DNA of 64,000 nt from Atherix ibis (lineage: Eukaryota > Arthropoda > Insecta > Diptera > Athericidae). Both the position numbers and the translations under genes were made by a program. The stretch spans positions 90,961,270 to 91,025,269 of the forward strand of contig OY282607.1 of the NCBI GenBank assembly GCA_958298945.1. Reading direction: 5' to 3'. Below the pieces are notes generated by a model. The model saw nothing but the letters and a program-made list of their open reading frames with translations. It did no database searches and was not told where the DNA came from. Shown in pieces: positions 10,593 to 22,225 of the stretch; position 1 is the first letter of the stretch, and the number at the start of each line of letters is the position of its first letter.

Positions 10593-11540
10593 TTTTTTTA
10601 ATTAAATAAAAATAAAATAGAAATAAATGTTGGGTGTTTTTGTTGATGTGATAGTACTTAAGATAGTATAGGCTGTCAAATTAGCTGTCAACTTTCAAAT
10701 TTTGTTAATCAGCTGTCATCTGACCAAAGTTTGGGAAAAAATTTAATAATTTTTTACTAAATGCATTGACTAATAGTTTGGAAAATATAAAATGTCAAAC
10801 CATAAACTAAATCAAATCAGCTGTCAACTATCAAAGTTTTGTTAATCAGCTGTCATCTGTCAAACTTTGGGAAATATTAGCATTTTTACCTTTAAAAAAA
10901 TGCCAATATTTTCCAAACTTTGACAAATGACAGCTGATTAGTTACTTGTGGATTTGCAGTATCGAAATTCGTTATTGGCATTTCACTGATTAGTTACTTG
11001 TGGATTTGCTACTAATGGGAATTTTGTTTATTGGCATTGCCAATGAGCAAAAAATGAGCCTCATATTAAAAGAAAATTTTAAAATGATTAAAAGAGTTTT
11101 TAAAAATTTTAAAGCATTGACTGATAGTTTAAAAAAATATAAAATGCCAAACCCTAAACTAAACCACAGTCCTAAACCTTGGATGGCACATAAATTTGAC
11201 AGCTGTCAAAATGACAGGCCTATACTTACCGAACCATGAAATGGATAACCCGATAAATAAAAATAATATGGAAATAAATGGTGGGTGTTTGTGTTGGTGT
11301 GATATTATTTTGGATAGCGTTGGCTGTCATCTGTCAAAGTCTATTAATCAGCTGTCATCTGTCAAAGTTTGGGAAATATTGTCATTTTTTGCTAATACAA
11401 TGGCTTCTCCTTAGTGAATTGTGTATTTTCAGAACCTCATTAATGGCAATTTTGTTGTCCTAAAACGGTCCTTAACCTTGGATGACACATACATTTGACA
11501 GCTGTCAAAATGACAGGCCTATACTTACCGAACCACGATA
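10593..11540. mobile_element. Tandem mariner-derived MITE units
   Basis: Two head-to-tail units start with AAATAAATGTTGGGTGTTTTTG (10621) and GAAATAAATGGTGGGTGTTTG (11270). They run through GTTAATCAGCTGTCATCTGTCAAA and ATGCCAAACCCTAAACTAAACC, and end at TTTGACAGCTGTCAAAATGA, CAGGCCTATACTTACCGAACCA (about 11201-11236 and 11496-11535). The first unit is ~650 bp, the second ~280 bp. The end sequence matches the inverted copy at 59510-59630 and the units at 25140-25690. No transposase is present. Confidence 0.75.
10843..10940. repeat. Long near-perfect hairpin inside the MITE array
   Basis: AATCAGCTGTCATCTGTCAA and following bases through ATTTTT (about 10843-10887) pair with AAAAATGCCAATATTTTCCA through GACAGCTGATT (about 10896-10940). 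The arms are about 43-45 bp with a few mismatches and a loop of under 10 nt. The stem has the size of a precursor microRNA or MITE siRNA hairpin. Expression cannot be judged from sequence. Confidence 0.75.
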
Positions 11541-13030
11541 TGAATATCTTTTCACACCAGCTACAACCACACTTTCTCTACCTACAATCTCAATGCATTT
11601 CTGAAGACATTTTATGATAATGTGGCAGCAAGTTTCACGTTCATTACAAATCTGACAGTTGTTTGTGGTTACCACAGAAAATGTTGTCATAAATTTATAA
11701 CCAAAATAATAATATTATTATTTTATTGTATTATTATTATTAATAACAGTAATAATATTTATTATATTAAAAAATAATAGTAGTAATAAAGGTGAACAGA
11801 GAAAAATCATGTTTACCTTCGTAGAACACTGAACTATGTTAAACAGAAACACACGTTCACTGAACTTTGCCATCTCATGGATTATTGTGTGTAGAATTTA
11901 CGGAGAATTTATCGGCAGAAAAACGAATCGAATGAATGAATATAGCCCCAACAAAAAAAAAGAGAAGAAAAACAGAAGAAAAACCAAAGAAGAAGAAAAA
12001 GCAGAAAAAAAAATGTCAGTGCATATTTCTCGCTCACTGCAATGCCTTGATACTATGGCGGTCGCATTCATACTAGAAAAACTGCCTTACCGATGCCACA
12101 GAAGCAAAGCGAAACGGAAACAACCCAGCCCAGCCCATCTCTATTCATCCATCCACACTGAGAACACAGTCGACCGCACTAAATCCGGTTTTCTCTCTTG
12201 ATAGCCGCAGTGTAGTTAGCTAGCTCCGTGTTTGCAATGGTTTTTTTCTCGGTTTTTTCCCTATTTTCTTACATTTGGTCTTTTTTTGTGTACCAGCAAA
12301 TACACTTTTGTGTCCATTGAATTGGGTTTTTTTTTTGGTGTACTCTTTATCGATGTAAGAGAACGAAAATATCATTTGTGGACTCTTTTAATTCTGCCTA
12401 ACCGTGTCATGATACTTCTTATAGCCTAATAATAATGACTAGGGTTCGTATTTGTTCTTCTCGATTGAACGTTGCATTCGAAGTGGGAAGGGTATTCCCG
12501 CACTTGAGCACATCCACCTTGTTGACTAATCTACAAACAGATCCATAGTCCGAAATGAGTGTTTTTTTTCTTCTTTTCTGTATTCGGAGAACCTACTACT
12601 AACCATCCGGTTGACTATGGCTGACTCTTCTCTTATAACCTTCAAAAGAAATTTCCATGTACGACGATTGTTTTTGGTAATTTTTTCCTTCTTTTCATTC
12701 CAAATTTGAATGGTGAGTTGCGCTAGAATCCAAATATCCCGTGTAGGGAAAAATCCCTAAGGGAAGGGGTTACCAACATATAATTTTTCGTAATTGTACA
12801 TGTGCATTTTTAAGGACTCAAAAAAAGTACATACTCTCTATTTTTTTTGTTACAGACAAATTTTTCTGCATATTTCATAATTTTTATAAAAAATAAATAA
12901 GAAAAAACAGTACAGAAACATATTCTTAAAAAATGTATTTAAAAAAATAATCCTTTTTCGTTAATATTTCCAATTTTACTTAATTTTCATCAACTTTCCC
13001 ACCACCAAAGAAAAAAACAAAAGAGAAATA
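11541..13030. other. Unique DNA, possible regulatory region, no gene recognised
   Basis: The 11810-12660 part is unusually complex for this window, with an A/G-rich block (11951-12013) followed by a balanced stretch. Frames at 11836-12201 and 12232-12429 lack any recognisable domain. They overlap A-runs and T-runs, so I do not call them. 12720-13030 is AT-rich. Confidence 0.35.
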
Positions 13031-13036
13031 ATTTAT

Positions 13037-14315
13037 ATGATTAATTTAATAAGTATCCTTTGTGGAGGTATTAAAATAAAATTAAAAAAATTGACAGGAT
13101 TTAATAAAAAATGTCCTTTAAAAAGAAAAATAACCTCAAAAACTTGTCGACTAGAAATTATTAAAAAATTTCATTTTAAAATATTCGAAATTAATGTAAT
13201 CAATAAATATCCTTTGAGGCATTAAAATATAATTAAACAAATTAGCCGGAATTTAGTAAAAAATCCTTTCTTTAAAAAAAAAAAAATAACCTCAAAAACT
13301 TGTCGACTAGAAATTATTAAAAAATGCATTTTAAAAAATCCCAAAATTAATATAATCAATAAAAATATCCTTTGAGGCATTAAAATAAAATTAAAAAAAT
13401 TGACAGGACTTTAATAAAAAATGTCCTTAAAAAAAAATAACCTTAAAAACTTCTCGATTAGAAATTATTATAAAATGCCTTTTAAAAAATCCCAAATTAA
13501 TATAATCAGTAAATGTCCCTGGGGGCATTAAAATAAAATTGAACAAATTAACAGGACTTAAGTAAAAATATCCTTTTTAAAAAAAAAAAAGAATATAACC
13601 TCAAAAACTTGTCGACTAGAAATTATTATAAAATGCATTTTAAAAGATCCCAAAATTAATATAATCAATAAATATCTTTTGAGGCATTAAAATAAAATTC
13701 AAAAATTGACAGGATTTAATTAAAAATGTCCTTGAAAAAGAAAAATAACCTCAAAAACTTCTTGACTAGCAATTATTATAAAATGCGTTTTTAAAAATCC
13801 CCTAATTAATATAATTAATAAATGTCCTTTGAGGCATAAAAATGAAATTAAACAAATTAGCAGGACTTTAGTTAAAAAATCCTTTCTTTAAAAAAAAAAA
13901 ATAACCTCAAAAACTTGTCGACTAGAAATTATTATAAAATGCATTTTAAAAAATCCCAAAATTAATATAATCAGTAAATATCCCTAGGGGCATTAAAATA
14001 AAATTAAACAAATTAGCCGGACTTTAGTAAAAATATCCTTTTTTTAAAAAAAGAGAAAAAAAATAACCTCAAAAACTTCTCGACTTGAAATTATTATAAA
14101 ATGTGTTTTTATAATAAAAATCCCAAATTAATATAATAAATAAAAATATCCTTTGAGGCATTAAAAAAAAATTAAAAAAATTGGCCGGACTTTAGTAAAA
14201 ATATCCTTTTTTTTTAAAAAAAATTAATAAATAAATAATAACCTCAAAAACTACTCGACTAGAAATTATTATAAAATGCATTTTAAAAAGTCCTAAATTA
14301 ATATAATTAATTTTT
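13037..14315. repeat. ~155 bp satellite, about 8 copies
   Basis: The marker AACCTCAAAAACTTGTCGAC begins at about 13132, 13288, 13441 (variant), 13597, 13747, 13903, 14065 and 14240, with spacings of 156, 153, 156, 150, 156, 162 and 175 bp. Each monomer also holds AAATTATTATAAAATGC, AATTAATATAATCAATAAA, TCCTTTGAGGCATTAAAATA and TTGACAGGACTTTA. Length drift is mainly in A-runs. All copies are head to tail. Confidence 0.95.
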
Positions 14316-14389
14316 TTATATGTTACAAAATTTGTATTATTATTGAAGAAATTTTTCTAATATTTTTTTTTGCAATATTTTTTTTTTTT

Positions 14390-15480
14390 TTTTAAAAAAT
14401 TAATAATGAAATTTTTCAAGTTTATCGAGAAAAAATACTGATTTGGCAACAGTGTGTTCAATTTTCTTTTTGTATTTTGTTGAAAAGCGAAAATTTTCGT
14501 TATGAAAAAAAAGATGGCGTTTTATTCGCGGATTCGGCGCTTATTGAAGGAGGAAATTTTTTCTGCATTTGCATGCGCATCAATTTTGTTATTTTTTCTC
14601 CTCTTTTTTTCTGATGGCTTTTTCCTTGTATTCTCGTATATTTTTTTTTTGCTGCTTTGTCTCATTGTTGGTGGGGTTTATTATTTTTTTCTTTGTATCA
14701 GCCATCATCAATTTAAATGTTACTCCGGGAGTGAGTTAATTAAAGAAGAGGCAAATGTTTCTCTTTTGTGTAATATTTAAGAAGAGTTTTCGGTTTAAAT
14801 AGAAATCGTACTCTACGTACGGTGAAAACGAGATAGAAAGTTTATATATCCGTAAGTGTTAACGGTTGTTAGTGGAAGGTAGCAATAATTGTTAGAAAGA
14901 GAGTCGAATTCGTTTCGCACTGAAGAGTTGTGTTCATGGTGCTACGTTTACTCTCTGGTCAATTACAATTTCTTGTGTGAGAACGACTCTAGGCTTGGTT
15001 TGCAGTTCAGCTGTATTTGGTGTTGTTTGAACTTACTCTCCGCTTGCATTGGCGAGAGTAAATATGTAATGCAACGTGAGCAAAACATTTTTTGTTGTTG
15101 TGAGTTTTGCTTCCCCGATATGCATTCTGAATAACAGAAAGAATAAGAATGCTGATTTTGGAGAAATGATTTGAGCAACTTAATCGGTTGAAAAGAGTAC
15201 TTTTCATATGAGTGGTTGCGTTGCGCTGACAATTAAGAGAATTGAGAGGTTTTGTAGTAAAAAGTGTTCACAATGAGTAGAGCGTTTGTAGTGTTAAGAC
15301 GTGTTTTGCTATCGCTTATGTCAAATTTTTCTACTACGGGAATGATTTTTTCCGGTTGATATTTTTTTTTTTTTTAAATATAGAACGTCGCGCGCGCTAC
15401 AAATTCGTCAATAAATTAATTTAATTAAAAATTCTTATATTAAATATAATGGAATAAGTTAGTGAGAAAATATTTACTTA
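14390..15480 (+). promoter_or_regulatory. Possible promoter / 5' region
   Basis: After the satellite the sequence becomes complex, with GTTTATATATCC (14840-14851, TATA-like) about 30 bp upstream of GTTAGTGG, several ATTCG/CTCG-containing stretches, and a GC-rich GTCGCGCGCGCTAC at 15388-15401. Two candidate coding exons lie at 14502 and 16223. No single core-promoter motif is decisive. Confidence 0.2.
14502..14730 (+). CDS. Candidate 5' coding exon with two hydrophobic segments
   Basis: The ATG at 14502 (a second in-frame ATG at 14514 is followed by GCG, a reasonable start) opens a frame beginning M-A-F-Y-S-R-I-R-R-L-L-K-E-E-I-F after the second Met. Two hydrophobic stretches follow (about residues 22-35 and 40-63), then hydrophilic residues to CC-GGG-A|GTGAGT at 14731, a good donor in phase 1. 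The frame runs on to a stop at 14780 if unspliced (92 aa). A basic N-terminus before membrane segments is plausible, but T-rich DNA gives hydrophobic frames by chance. I do not recognise it. Confidence 0.22.
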
Positions 15481-15835
15481 GTTTTTTGTTTTGTTTTTTG
15501 TTCTGTGTGTGATATTTGCTTACTTAACAAAAATTTGGCAATTCTTGGACAGGATTTCAAAATGGATTATTATTAACTCAAGTGAAAAGTCATTCTACAA
15601 CAGAATAACAAAAAAAAAAAAGGAAAAAAAAATCTCTATTGTGTATGTGCCAATTTATTTAAAAATAAATAAAAAATAAAAAAAATGTATGGAATTAAAA
15701 TTGTGCAATATTTTTTATAAAAGGTGATTAAAAATGGGATATTTTCCCCAAGTTTTTATTTATTTTCTTCTATAATATATGAAAATTAATTGTGTGCAGT
15801 TGTACTGGATTATTTATTATCAGTTCAATAGCAAC

Positions 15836-15855
15836 AACAACAACAACAACAACAA
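15836..15855. repeat. (CAA)n microsatellite
   Basis: Seven CAA units, sitting in sequence that could be a 5' untranslated leader for the candidate start at 16223. That placement is an inference. Confidence 0.85.
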
Positions 15856-16222
15856 AAAAAATTTATTCTCATCGCCGTCAGTTTCTGTGGTTCTCAAAAG
15901 GTTATCTATCAAATAATAATAAAATAATAAACAACCAATTTTGTTTTTAATAAGGAATTTTTTGACATAAATTTGTTTAAGTGGATTACACAAATTTGTT
16001 TTTAATAAGGAATTTTTGTGGTTTTTAATTGCAACAAAAAAAAAAAAAATATTTTAACATATTTTAAATGAATTAAAACGAGTGGATAAAAAATAAAAAG
16101 TGTTAAAACAAAAGAAAAAAATTATAAAATAAATTCAATATCATTTTTAAGGATTAATGTAAGAATTTATTTATTTTTCACTAATTATTAGTGATTTTTT
16201 TAAAGAAAATTTAAGTAAATAA

Positions 16223-16320
16223 ATGAGAAATGTCAGCATTCCATCGCCTGTCAAAAAAAAGAAAAACCTTTCCATCGACAATAGCGCTTCCCCGTCAACG
16301 GAATTTAACAACCAACAGCA
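16223..16320 (+). CDS. Candidate 5' coding exon, Ser/Pro/Lys-rich N-terminus
   Basis: The ATG at 16223 opens a hydrophilic frame: M-R-N-V-S-I-P-S-P-V, four Lys, N-L-S-I-D-N-S-A-S-P-S-T-E-F, N-N and Gln. It closes at TAG 16322, but a possible donor CA|GTAGGA at 16321 would remove the stop in phase 2. A second frame from the ATG at 16230 stays open to 16418 and would leave the same donor in phase 1. The first frame looks more protein-like, but the donor is weak and the -3 base of the first ATG is T. It could be a small upstream ORF instead. The product is unrecognised. Confidence 0.27.
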
Positions 16321-16429
16321 GTAGGAGTAGTGTTGCCAGATCTGACCAAATCAAAACTGGTCGAATTCAATGGATTCTGGTCGATTTTTTTTTTGTTGAT
16401 ATTTTAATTAAAAACTAATTAAAAATACA

Positions 16430-17940
16430 GAAAAAAATTGGGAAATTTTCATAGAACCCACAAAAAAAATCAATTGGATTAAAATGTGTTAATTTTATTT
16501 AGTATAAATATTTAGTGTTTAATTACTAATTAATGAGTGAGTGAGTACATTTTTGGTTTAATTACTTGTGAAAATTAACACGAAAATTGGATTAGAATAG
16601 TTCGTCGTGACGTTATGATTTTTGGAATTGGTACGAAAAGTGAAAAAAAAGTTTTTTTAAAAAAAGAGTTTAAGTGGTTAAAAATTGTTTTTTTTTTAAA
16701 GATTTTAAGTGGTTAAAAATATGCTTTTTTTGCTGTGAATTTTTTTATAAATTTTTAAATGATCAATATTCTAAAATAACGTGACTCTATTTATTAGGGC
16801 AACGTCCACTGTAACAAAATTAATTATCAGTTTTTCTCTTAGTAAATATTGTGGAAAAAATTGGTATAAAACTAAATTAGTGCTAATAAAAGTGTTAGAA
16901 AAGTGTTCATCTTTAAAAAAAAGAATCAAAAATTTTTTTTGTATCAATTTTAATAAATATAAAAAAAAGAAGACAACCGTCGCCACTAAGTAAAATTATA
17001 GTTTTTGCACATTTTTGCCATTTGTTAAAAATGTTTAAAAGAAAATTAAAAAAAAAAAAATATTTATTAAAAATACATTAAAAAGGAAATTATTAAGTGA
17101 AGAAAATGTGAATTTCTATCAACAATAATTACTACTAAAACAGTTTTTTTTGTTGGGTTTTTATCTATTCTTGAAAAATGTGGATTGAAATTTTTCTTAA
17201 AAATATTTAAGACTATTTTTTTTCTTCCCCAAAAAAAAATATAAAAGACTAAAGAACTTTTAAGGTTTTGCAAAATATTTTTTAATTTAATAGAAGAAAA
17301 AAAAAGGGATATCACTCATTAAAAATCGATTCAAAAAAAAAAATTAAATATTTTTTTGCTAATTTAATAATAAGAAATTCATTTTCTTATTTCCGGTGCA
17401 AAATTTTCTTGGCATTTTAATTTTTAACAATTTAAAAAAAAAACCACAGGAAATTTTTTTTTTAGTTTTTGATCATTTCTAAAAACCAGAGTTATTTTTT
17501 TTTATATTATTTATTTAATTTTAAAAATAAAATTCGTTTAAAAAAATCTGGAAATCCTCCAACTTTTATTGTTTTCTTAAAATTCTTCTAATTTCTTATT
17601 TAAAATTAACTCCTTTTCTTATATTTACATAAATTAAGCTTAATTTTTTTCATAAAAATCGATTTAGGACAAAAAACTTTTAACAAATTTCATATCTAAA
17701 AGTGGTGATTTTTTTATTTTTAACATTTTTTTTTCTTTACAAAAACCACAGAAAATTTTTATTTTCAATTTTTGGTTAATTCTAAAAATTCAAACTAGAG
17801 TTATTTTTTAAATTATTAACTAATAATTTATTTAATTCGTTTCATGGGCAAGAATCAGAAAATATTGGCTATAAACCCAAATCCCCCCTACCCCCATTAA
17901 CAATTGATAAAAAAAAGCAACTATCGCTAAATTAAAGTAA
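16430..17940. other. AT-rich DNA, no feature
   Basis: A and T homopolymers, with no repeat period that I could establish. Frames at 16771-16993 and 17067-17315 are low-complexity Lys/Asn/Phe-rich chance frames. Confidence 0.5.
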
Positions 17941-18107
17941 ATCAAACAGAAACTGCATTACCGACAGTACAACAGATACCTTTGGTTAAAAGTCCGCCAG
18001 AGTGTGCTGTTGTGCACAAATGAAGTGTAAAAAGTGCTATTAAAATTTTTGCAAAACTTTAACGACCAAAGCGGTTGCTTTATGCTTCGCGTTTATTGCT
18101 CATTTAG

Positions 18108-18301
18108 GACCATCCGAGAGCGACGAAAGGAGTCGTATTGCAAGAATAGCACTGGGACAGCAGCGTACCAAACACGAACCTGTTAATAATAATAATAATA
18201 AAAAGAAATTCGCGATAAAAAAAATCTTCATGTTCCGTGATCACCTCTGGGGTCTGTTGTTGTCGCTTTGTAAAATGTTCGAAAATTGCATGCGACATTA
18301 A
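18108..18301 (+). CDS. Candidate terminal exon, about 63 codons, hydrophilic
   Basis: A pyrimidine-rich tract ends in CATTTAG at 18101-18107. From 18108 one frame is open to TAA 18299-18301 and reads G-P-S-E-S-D-E-R-S-R-I-A-R-I-A-L, then G-Q-Q-R-T-K-H-E-P-V, an Asn run encoded by an AAT microsatellite (18185-18200), and a tail with R-D-H-L-W-G-L-L-L-S-L. Composition is more protein-like than most frames here, but there is no homology call, no ATG and no 3' end signal. The opposite-strand frame (18104-18298) is taken as a shadow. Confidence 0.18.
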
Positions 18302-18562
18302 AATTCAACAAAAAAAAAAGCCGACAGAAAGAAAATAAACTAAACTCCAAACTTGACAAAAATTAAAAAAAAAGAAGAAGAAGAATTGCACGTTCGGGAA
18401 TGCATAAATGAAGGCAGGATAATAAAAATGAAAACGAAAAACATTTTTTTTTATACAATAAATAACCAGAATGCAGATAGCCTCGAAGCGAAACCCCCTC
18501 GCGGATATTTTTGTAAATGCAAACGCCACGACCAGCAAACCACCAACTTTATGCACACTCAC

Positions 18563-18588
18563 CGAGTACATGCATCATCGTCAGGCAT
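18563..18588 (-). CDS. Candidate first coding exon (short), phase 2 donor
   Basis: On the - strand the ATG at 18588 follows a leader rich in AAAAAG and CAACAACTC and starts M-P-D-D-D-A-C-T, ending CTCG|GTGAGTG, a consensus donor, after 26 nt (8 codons plus 2 nt). The second candidate first exon on this strand (35239-35297) leaves exactly the same phase. They could therefore be alternative first exons joined to a common exon at lower coordinates, which I could not locate. The exon is very short, so chance remains possible. Confidence 0.3.
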
Positions 18589-18599
18589 GCCAACGTGAA

Positions 18600-19720
18600 G
18601 AGTTGTTGTTTTTTCTTTGCAATTTTTTTCACTTTTTTGTCAAGTTGTAAGCCTTTGCATTAAAAACCTTTGCATCTTCTCGCGCTTCTTTGCACTTTGT
18701 GTGTTTTTTAGGTGAACGCAAAAAAAAAAACACGGCACTAACGACACGAAAACACTCCTTTTCTGTGAATAGTTCGCCATCACACATTGTCCCCACACAG
18801 TGGTGGTGGTTCCCCTTTGCCAGGGTCCTCTTGCTGAAGAGGTGAATTTAGGCGCTCCATTCAGAATGGAATTTTTTTTTCTGGGATCGCGGACAGAAAT
18901 GGGCATCAAACGACATACGATCGATGACCATTAGCGCAGGGGCGGCGGTGTTGGTGCTGGTGTTCTGGTAGTAAAAATTGTCCGTTTTATGCAGAAAAAA
19001 TGTTCAATTTTTGTTCCCCCCTTTCTGACTGAGTCTTTACATGTTTGGTGTGTGTTTTTTTTCTTTGCTTCATTTTTTAGAGGACCATTTTTGGTTTGCA
19101 TCCAAATCTCGATGTCTGGCAGTGAGTTTGCTCGTTTCTCCAATGGTCAGTGTCAGGCCTCAAAAAAAAAAATTCTGTGTTTTCACTCATTCCGTATTAT
19201 TTTCTCCTTTTTTTTTAAATAAATGCATTTATGGTCTGCTTCCTGTTCCGACTGGGGACTTCTGTAGCGATAAAAATTTCCCTTATCGCCTTTAATCCAT
19301 TTATTTGCCAAAGTGGACACTGGATTTTTGATGGTTGGCTTCTTCCTTTTTACCCTCATCTAGGCAGTGTGTGCTGACCATTTTTTTTTTTTTTGCATTA
19401 AAGATTTTGCGTTTTTCAAGAAAGTTTTTAAATTAAATTGGAAAGAATCCAATTCGATTTTCAGTTGCATTTCAAATTTTATACATTAGAAATTGTCTTT
19501 CCTTTTTAAATTTAAATAAAGAAGAAATTTTTAATTTTTTGTAAGTTTTTAATAAAATTCAATGTCCTTTTTTTTGGAGATGGCTTATTTCAGCACTTTT
19601 AAGCTTTCTGTTCGAATTTCTTCTTCAATTTCTAAATTAATCGATTTATTAAAAAGGGTTTTTAAATTTTTATGAATTGTTTTCTTATTTTTTTAATTTT
19701 TAAAATTAATTTCGGAAATT
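18600..19720. other. Mixed DNA, no gene supported
   Basis: The 18650-19330 part has moderate complexity and could hold the promoter for the - strand exon at 18563-18588. Overlapping frames on both strands (18640-18909, 18931-19143, 18989-19295) have no recognisable domain. AT-rich from 19380. Confidence 0.3.
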
Positions 19721-19723
19721 TTT

Positions 19724-20230
19724 TTAATCTTTTTTAATTTGATATTTTTTTGAGTATATTTTAAATATTTCCAATTTTTTTGGAGCAATTTTGAAAATTT
19801 CTGTTTTTTCTGGTGATTTAATAAATTGCCCCATTTTGTGAGTTAATTTTAAAAAAAACCGCAATTTTTGCATCAATTTCGAAAATCGATTTTTAAAGTT
19901 TTTCAATTTTTTGGTGTTTAATTTCGAAATATTTTGAAATTATTTTGAAAATTTCTGTATTTTCTGTTGGTTTTACAAATTACCCCATTTTATGTGTTAA
20001 TTTAAAAGAAAACGGCATTTTTTACATCAATTTCGAAAATCAATTTTTAAAGTTTATAAATTTTTGGTGTTTAATTTCGAAAAATTTTGAGCTTATTTTG
20101 AAAATTTCTGATTTTTTTGGTGATTTTATAAATTATTCCATTTTGTTAGTTAATTTTAAAAGAAGTGCAATTTTTGCATCAATTTCGAAAGTCGATTTTT
20201 AAAGTTTTTAAAAATAAGCTCAAAATAAAA
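19724..20230. repeat. ~154 bp satellite, family S154, 3+ copies
   Basis: The marker GCATCAATTTCGAAAATCGA begins at 19870, 20024 and 20176 (spacing 154 and 152 bp). Each monomer also contains TTTTTAAAGTTTTT, TTTTGGTGTTTAATTTCGAA, TTTTGAAAATTTCTG and ACCCCATTTTGTGAGTTAAT. The same monomers recur at 22390-22970. The sequence differs from the 13037-14315 satellite despite the near-identical period. A more degraded tail of similar A/T words continues to about 20900. Confidence 0.9.
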
Positions 20231-21600
20231 AATATTTTGAGTTTATTTTTAAAATTTGTGAATTTTTTTTTTTAAATTATTTTGTAAATTTTTAAACTTT
20301 TTTAATGCGAGATAAAAAAAATTGAAAAATGTATTTTGAGTTTTAATTAAAAATTTTTTAGTAAATTTTGAAAAATGCCAAAAAATTTTAAATTTTTGCA
20401 ATTGTTTTTTTTAAATGTTTCTATTTTGTCAGTCAATTTTCGAAGAAGTCTGATTATTTTTTCATCAATTTACAAAAATTCCGAAATTTTTCACGTTTAA
20501 TTGCAAGTTTCCAAATTTTCGTAAGCCCATTTTTGAAATTTCTAAAAATTTTTTCAGTCAGCATTAAAAATTTCTAAATTTAGAGTTTTTTGTGGACATT
20601 TCGAAAACGATTGAGTTAGTAGCGAAAAGTTTCTGAATTGGTTGAGTTAATTTTTGAAAAGTTTTGTACTTATTGTTTTTAGTCGATTTTAAATACTGTT
20701 AAAAAAGAAATTTTAAACGATTCTCAATTTTTTTGTGCACATTTCTCAGCTAACTTTTAAAATTTCTAAATTTTTTGAGTCGATTTTTTAATTTTTAAAT
20801 TTTTTAATCAATTTTAAAAATGTGTAGTATTTTTTAAATTGATTTTTAAATTTTCTGCATTTTTTTTTTATAATTAAAAATTTTTGGGGAAGAAGAAAAT
20901 TAAGAAAAAAATGTGTCCACGGAAATAAATTTCAATTCTTAATTCTAATTTTTTTTTGCAGATTATAAAATTAGTAATTATAATAACGATAAGAAGAGAA
21001 ACAAGAAAGTATATATTTTTAAACTTAATTAGTTTATTGGAAATTTTTTCTAAGTTTTATTATTTATTTTTTGCCTTAATAAATGTGGTTTAAATATAAT
21101 AAAAAAAAATTAAGTAAAAATGAAAATAGAAAATACTCCATCGAAGAAAATCAGTGAAAAAGTGTGAAAATTTATTGTAAAAAAAAAATTAAAAAGAAAA
21201 AAATTTAAGAAAATGAGGGAAAATCTTAAATTTTTGTGAGTGTTTTTATTTAAAAAAAAAAATAGTATTCAACTTCGAAAAAATGGAATTCATATAAAAA
21301 CTCAACAAATTGTCAGTAAAAATAAAATAAAAACAAATAGAAAATGTGTGACATTTTTGGATTATTACAACACGGGACAATTGGAAGATGTCTTAAAAAG
21401 GATACTTTGGAAAGCATTCTTAACAAAAAGGATTATTATTAGAGCCATAAGAAAACAATCAAAATTAGGATTAAAAGAATTTTAAGGAAACGGATTTTGC
21501 CAATTTTCCTAAAAAACGCATTTTGACGTCGCCCAAAAAAAAAAAATTTTTTTTTTGGTAAAATTTATTTTCCTTTATTTTTTTTTGGAAAATTTTTTTG
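20231..21600. other. Degraded satellite-like and AT-rich DNA
   Basis: 20231-20900 contains words of the S154 monomer (TCATCAATTT, AAATTTTT, GAGTCGATTTT) without a steady period. 20900-21600 is plain AT-rich DNA leading into the exon at 21640. The frame at 21240-21485 is Lys/Ile/Asn-rich and unsupported. Confidence 0.45.
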
Positions 21601-21639
21601 AGAACAGTGTCCATCTCTTTTTGAGAGGGCACTTCTCAG

Positions 21640-21756
21640 CTAATAACCATAGCGATCATAGTACGTGTAGAACCCTCCGGTACCGCGCAGGACTCTGCGG
21701 GACCACAGAGCCCAAAGAAACTGGTAACTCCTCAGCAGCAACAACCAGCCAAACAG
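21640..21756 (+). CDS. Candidate internal coding exon, Pro/Gln-rich, 39 codons, phase 0/0
   Basis: This is the most convincing host exon in the window. Acceptor ACTTCTCAG ends at 21639 and donor AAACAG|GTAAGA begins at 21757. The 117 nt between are open in phase 0: L-I-T-I-A-I-I-V-R, then V-E-P-S-G-T-A-Q-D-S-A-G, P-Q-S-P-K-K-L-V-T-P, four Gln, P-A-K-Q. Codon choice (CCC, GCG, GAC, CTG, CAG, GCC) differs sharply from the AT-rich flanks. Alternative acceptors at 21651, 21660 or 21670 would shorten it by up to ten codons and change the entry phase. It looks like a disordered linker of a larger protein. I cannot name the gene. Confidence 0.6.
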
Positions 21757-22220
21757 GTAAGATGGCCGCGAATTAATTCGTCCCTTTTTTCTGGTTTTAC
21801 TCTAAAAAAAAGAAGTTTTCAAAATTTTATGACAATTTTCTGTGACAATCAAATTGAAAAGTGTTTGAATAAAAATGCATTGCCAAAAGTTGTGATAATA
21901 AATGCGTCGTTATCCTTGTCCGATTTGTGTCCTAACATACGAGAACCGATTGCTAGAAACCATACGGAAATGCAGGTCCTACTGGAGTAGTTTGTACTTT
22001 TACAGCAGGACATTAAGTTAATCGGAAATTTTATTGACAGTTTGAAAAAGTTAGTGTGAATGCGTTTTTAAAAGTTATTTTTTTTGTTAATAAATTTTCG
22101 CTTTGACATGGCAACACTTGTGATCCTAAATTAATAAATAAAAATTTATAAGCAAATTAGGGTGTTTGGAATATGAGCCTGATTTTTTTAAACCAAAAAA
22201 TAAAAAAAATTTCCATTAGA
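21757..22220. other. Intronic DNA, no feature
   Basis: It follows the donor of the exon at 21640-21756 and contains no second exon or repeat that I could support. The short moderately complex stretch at 21890-22060 is unexplained. Confidence 0.4.
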
Positions 22221-22225
22221 ACAGA

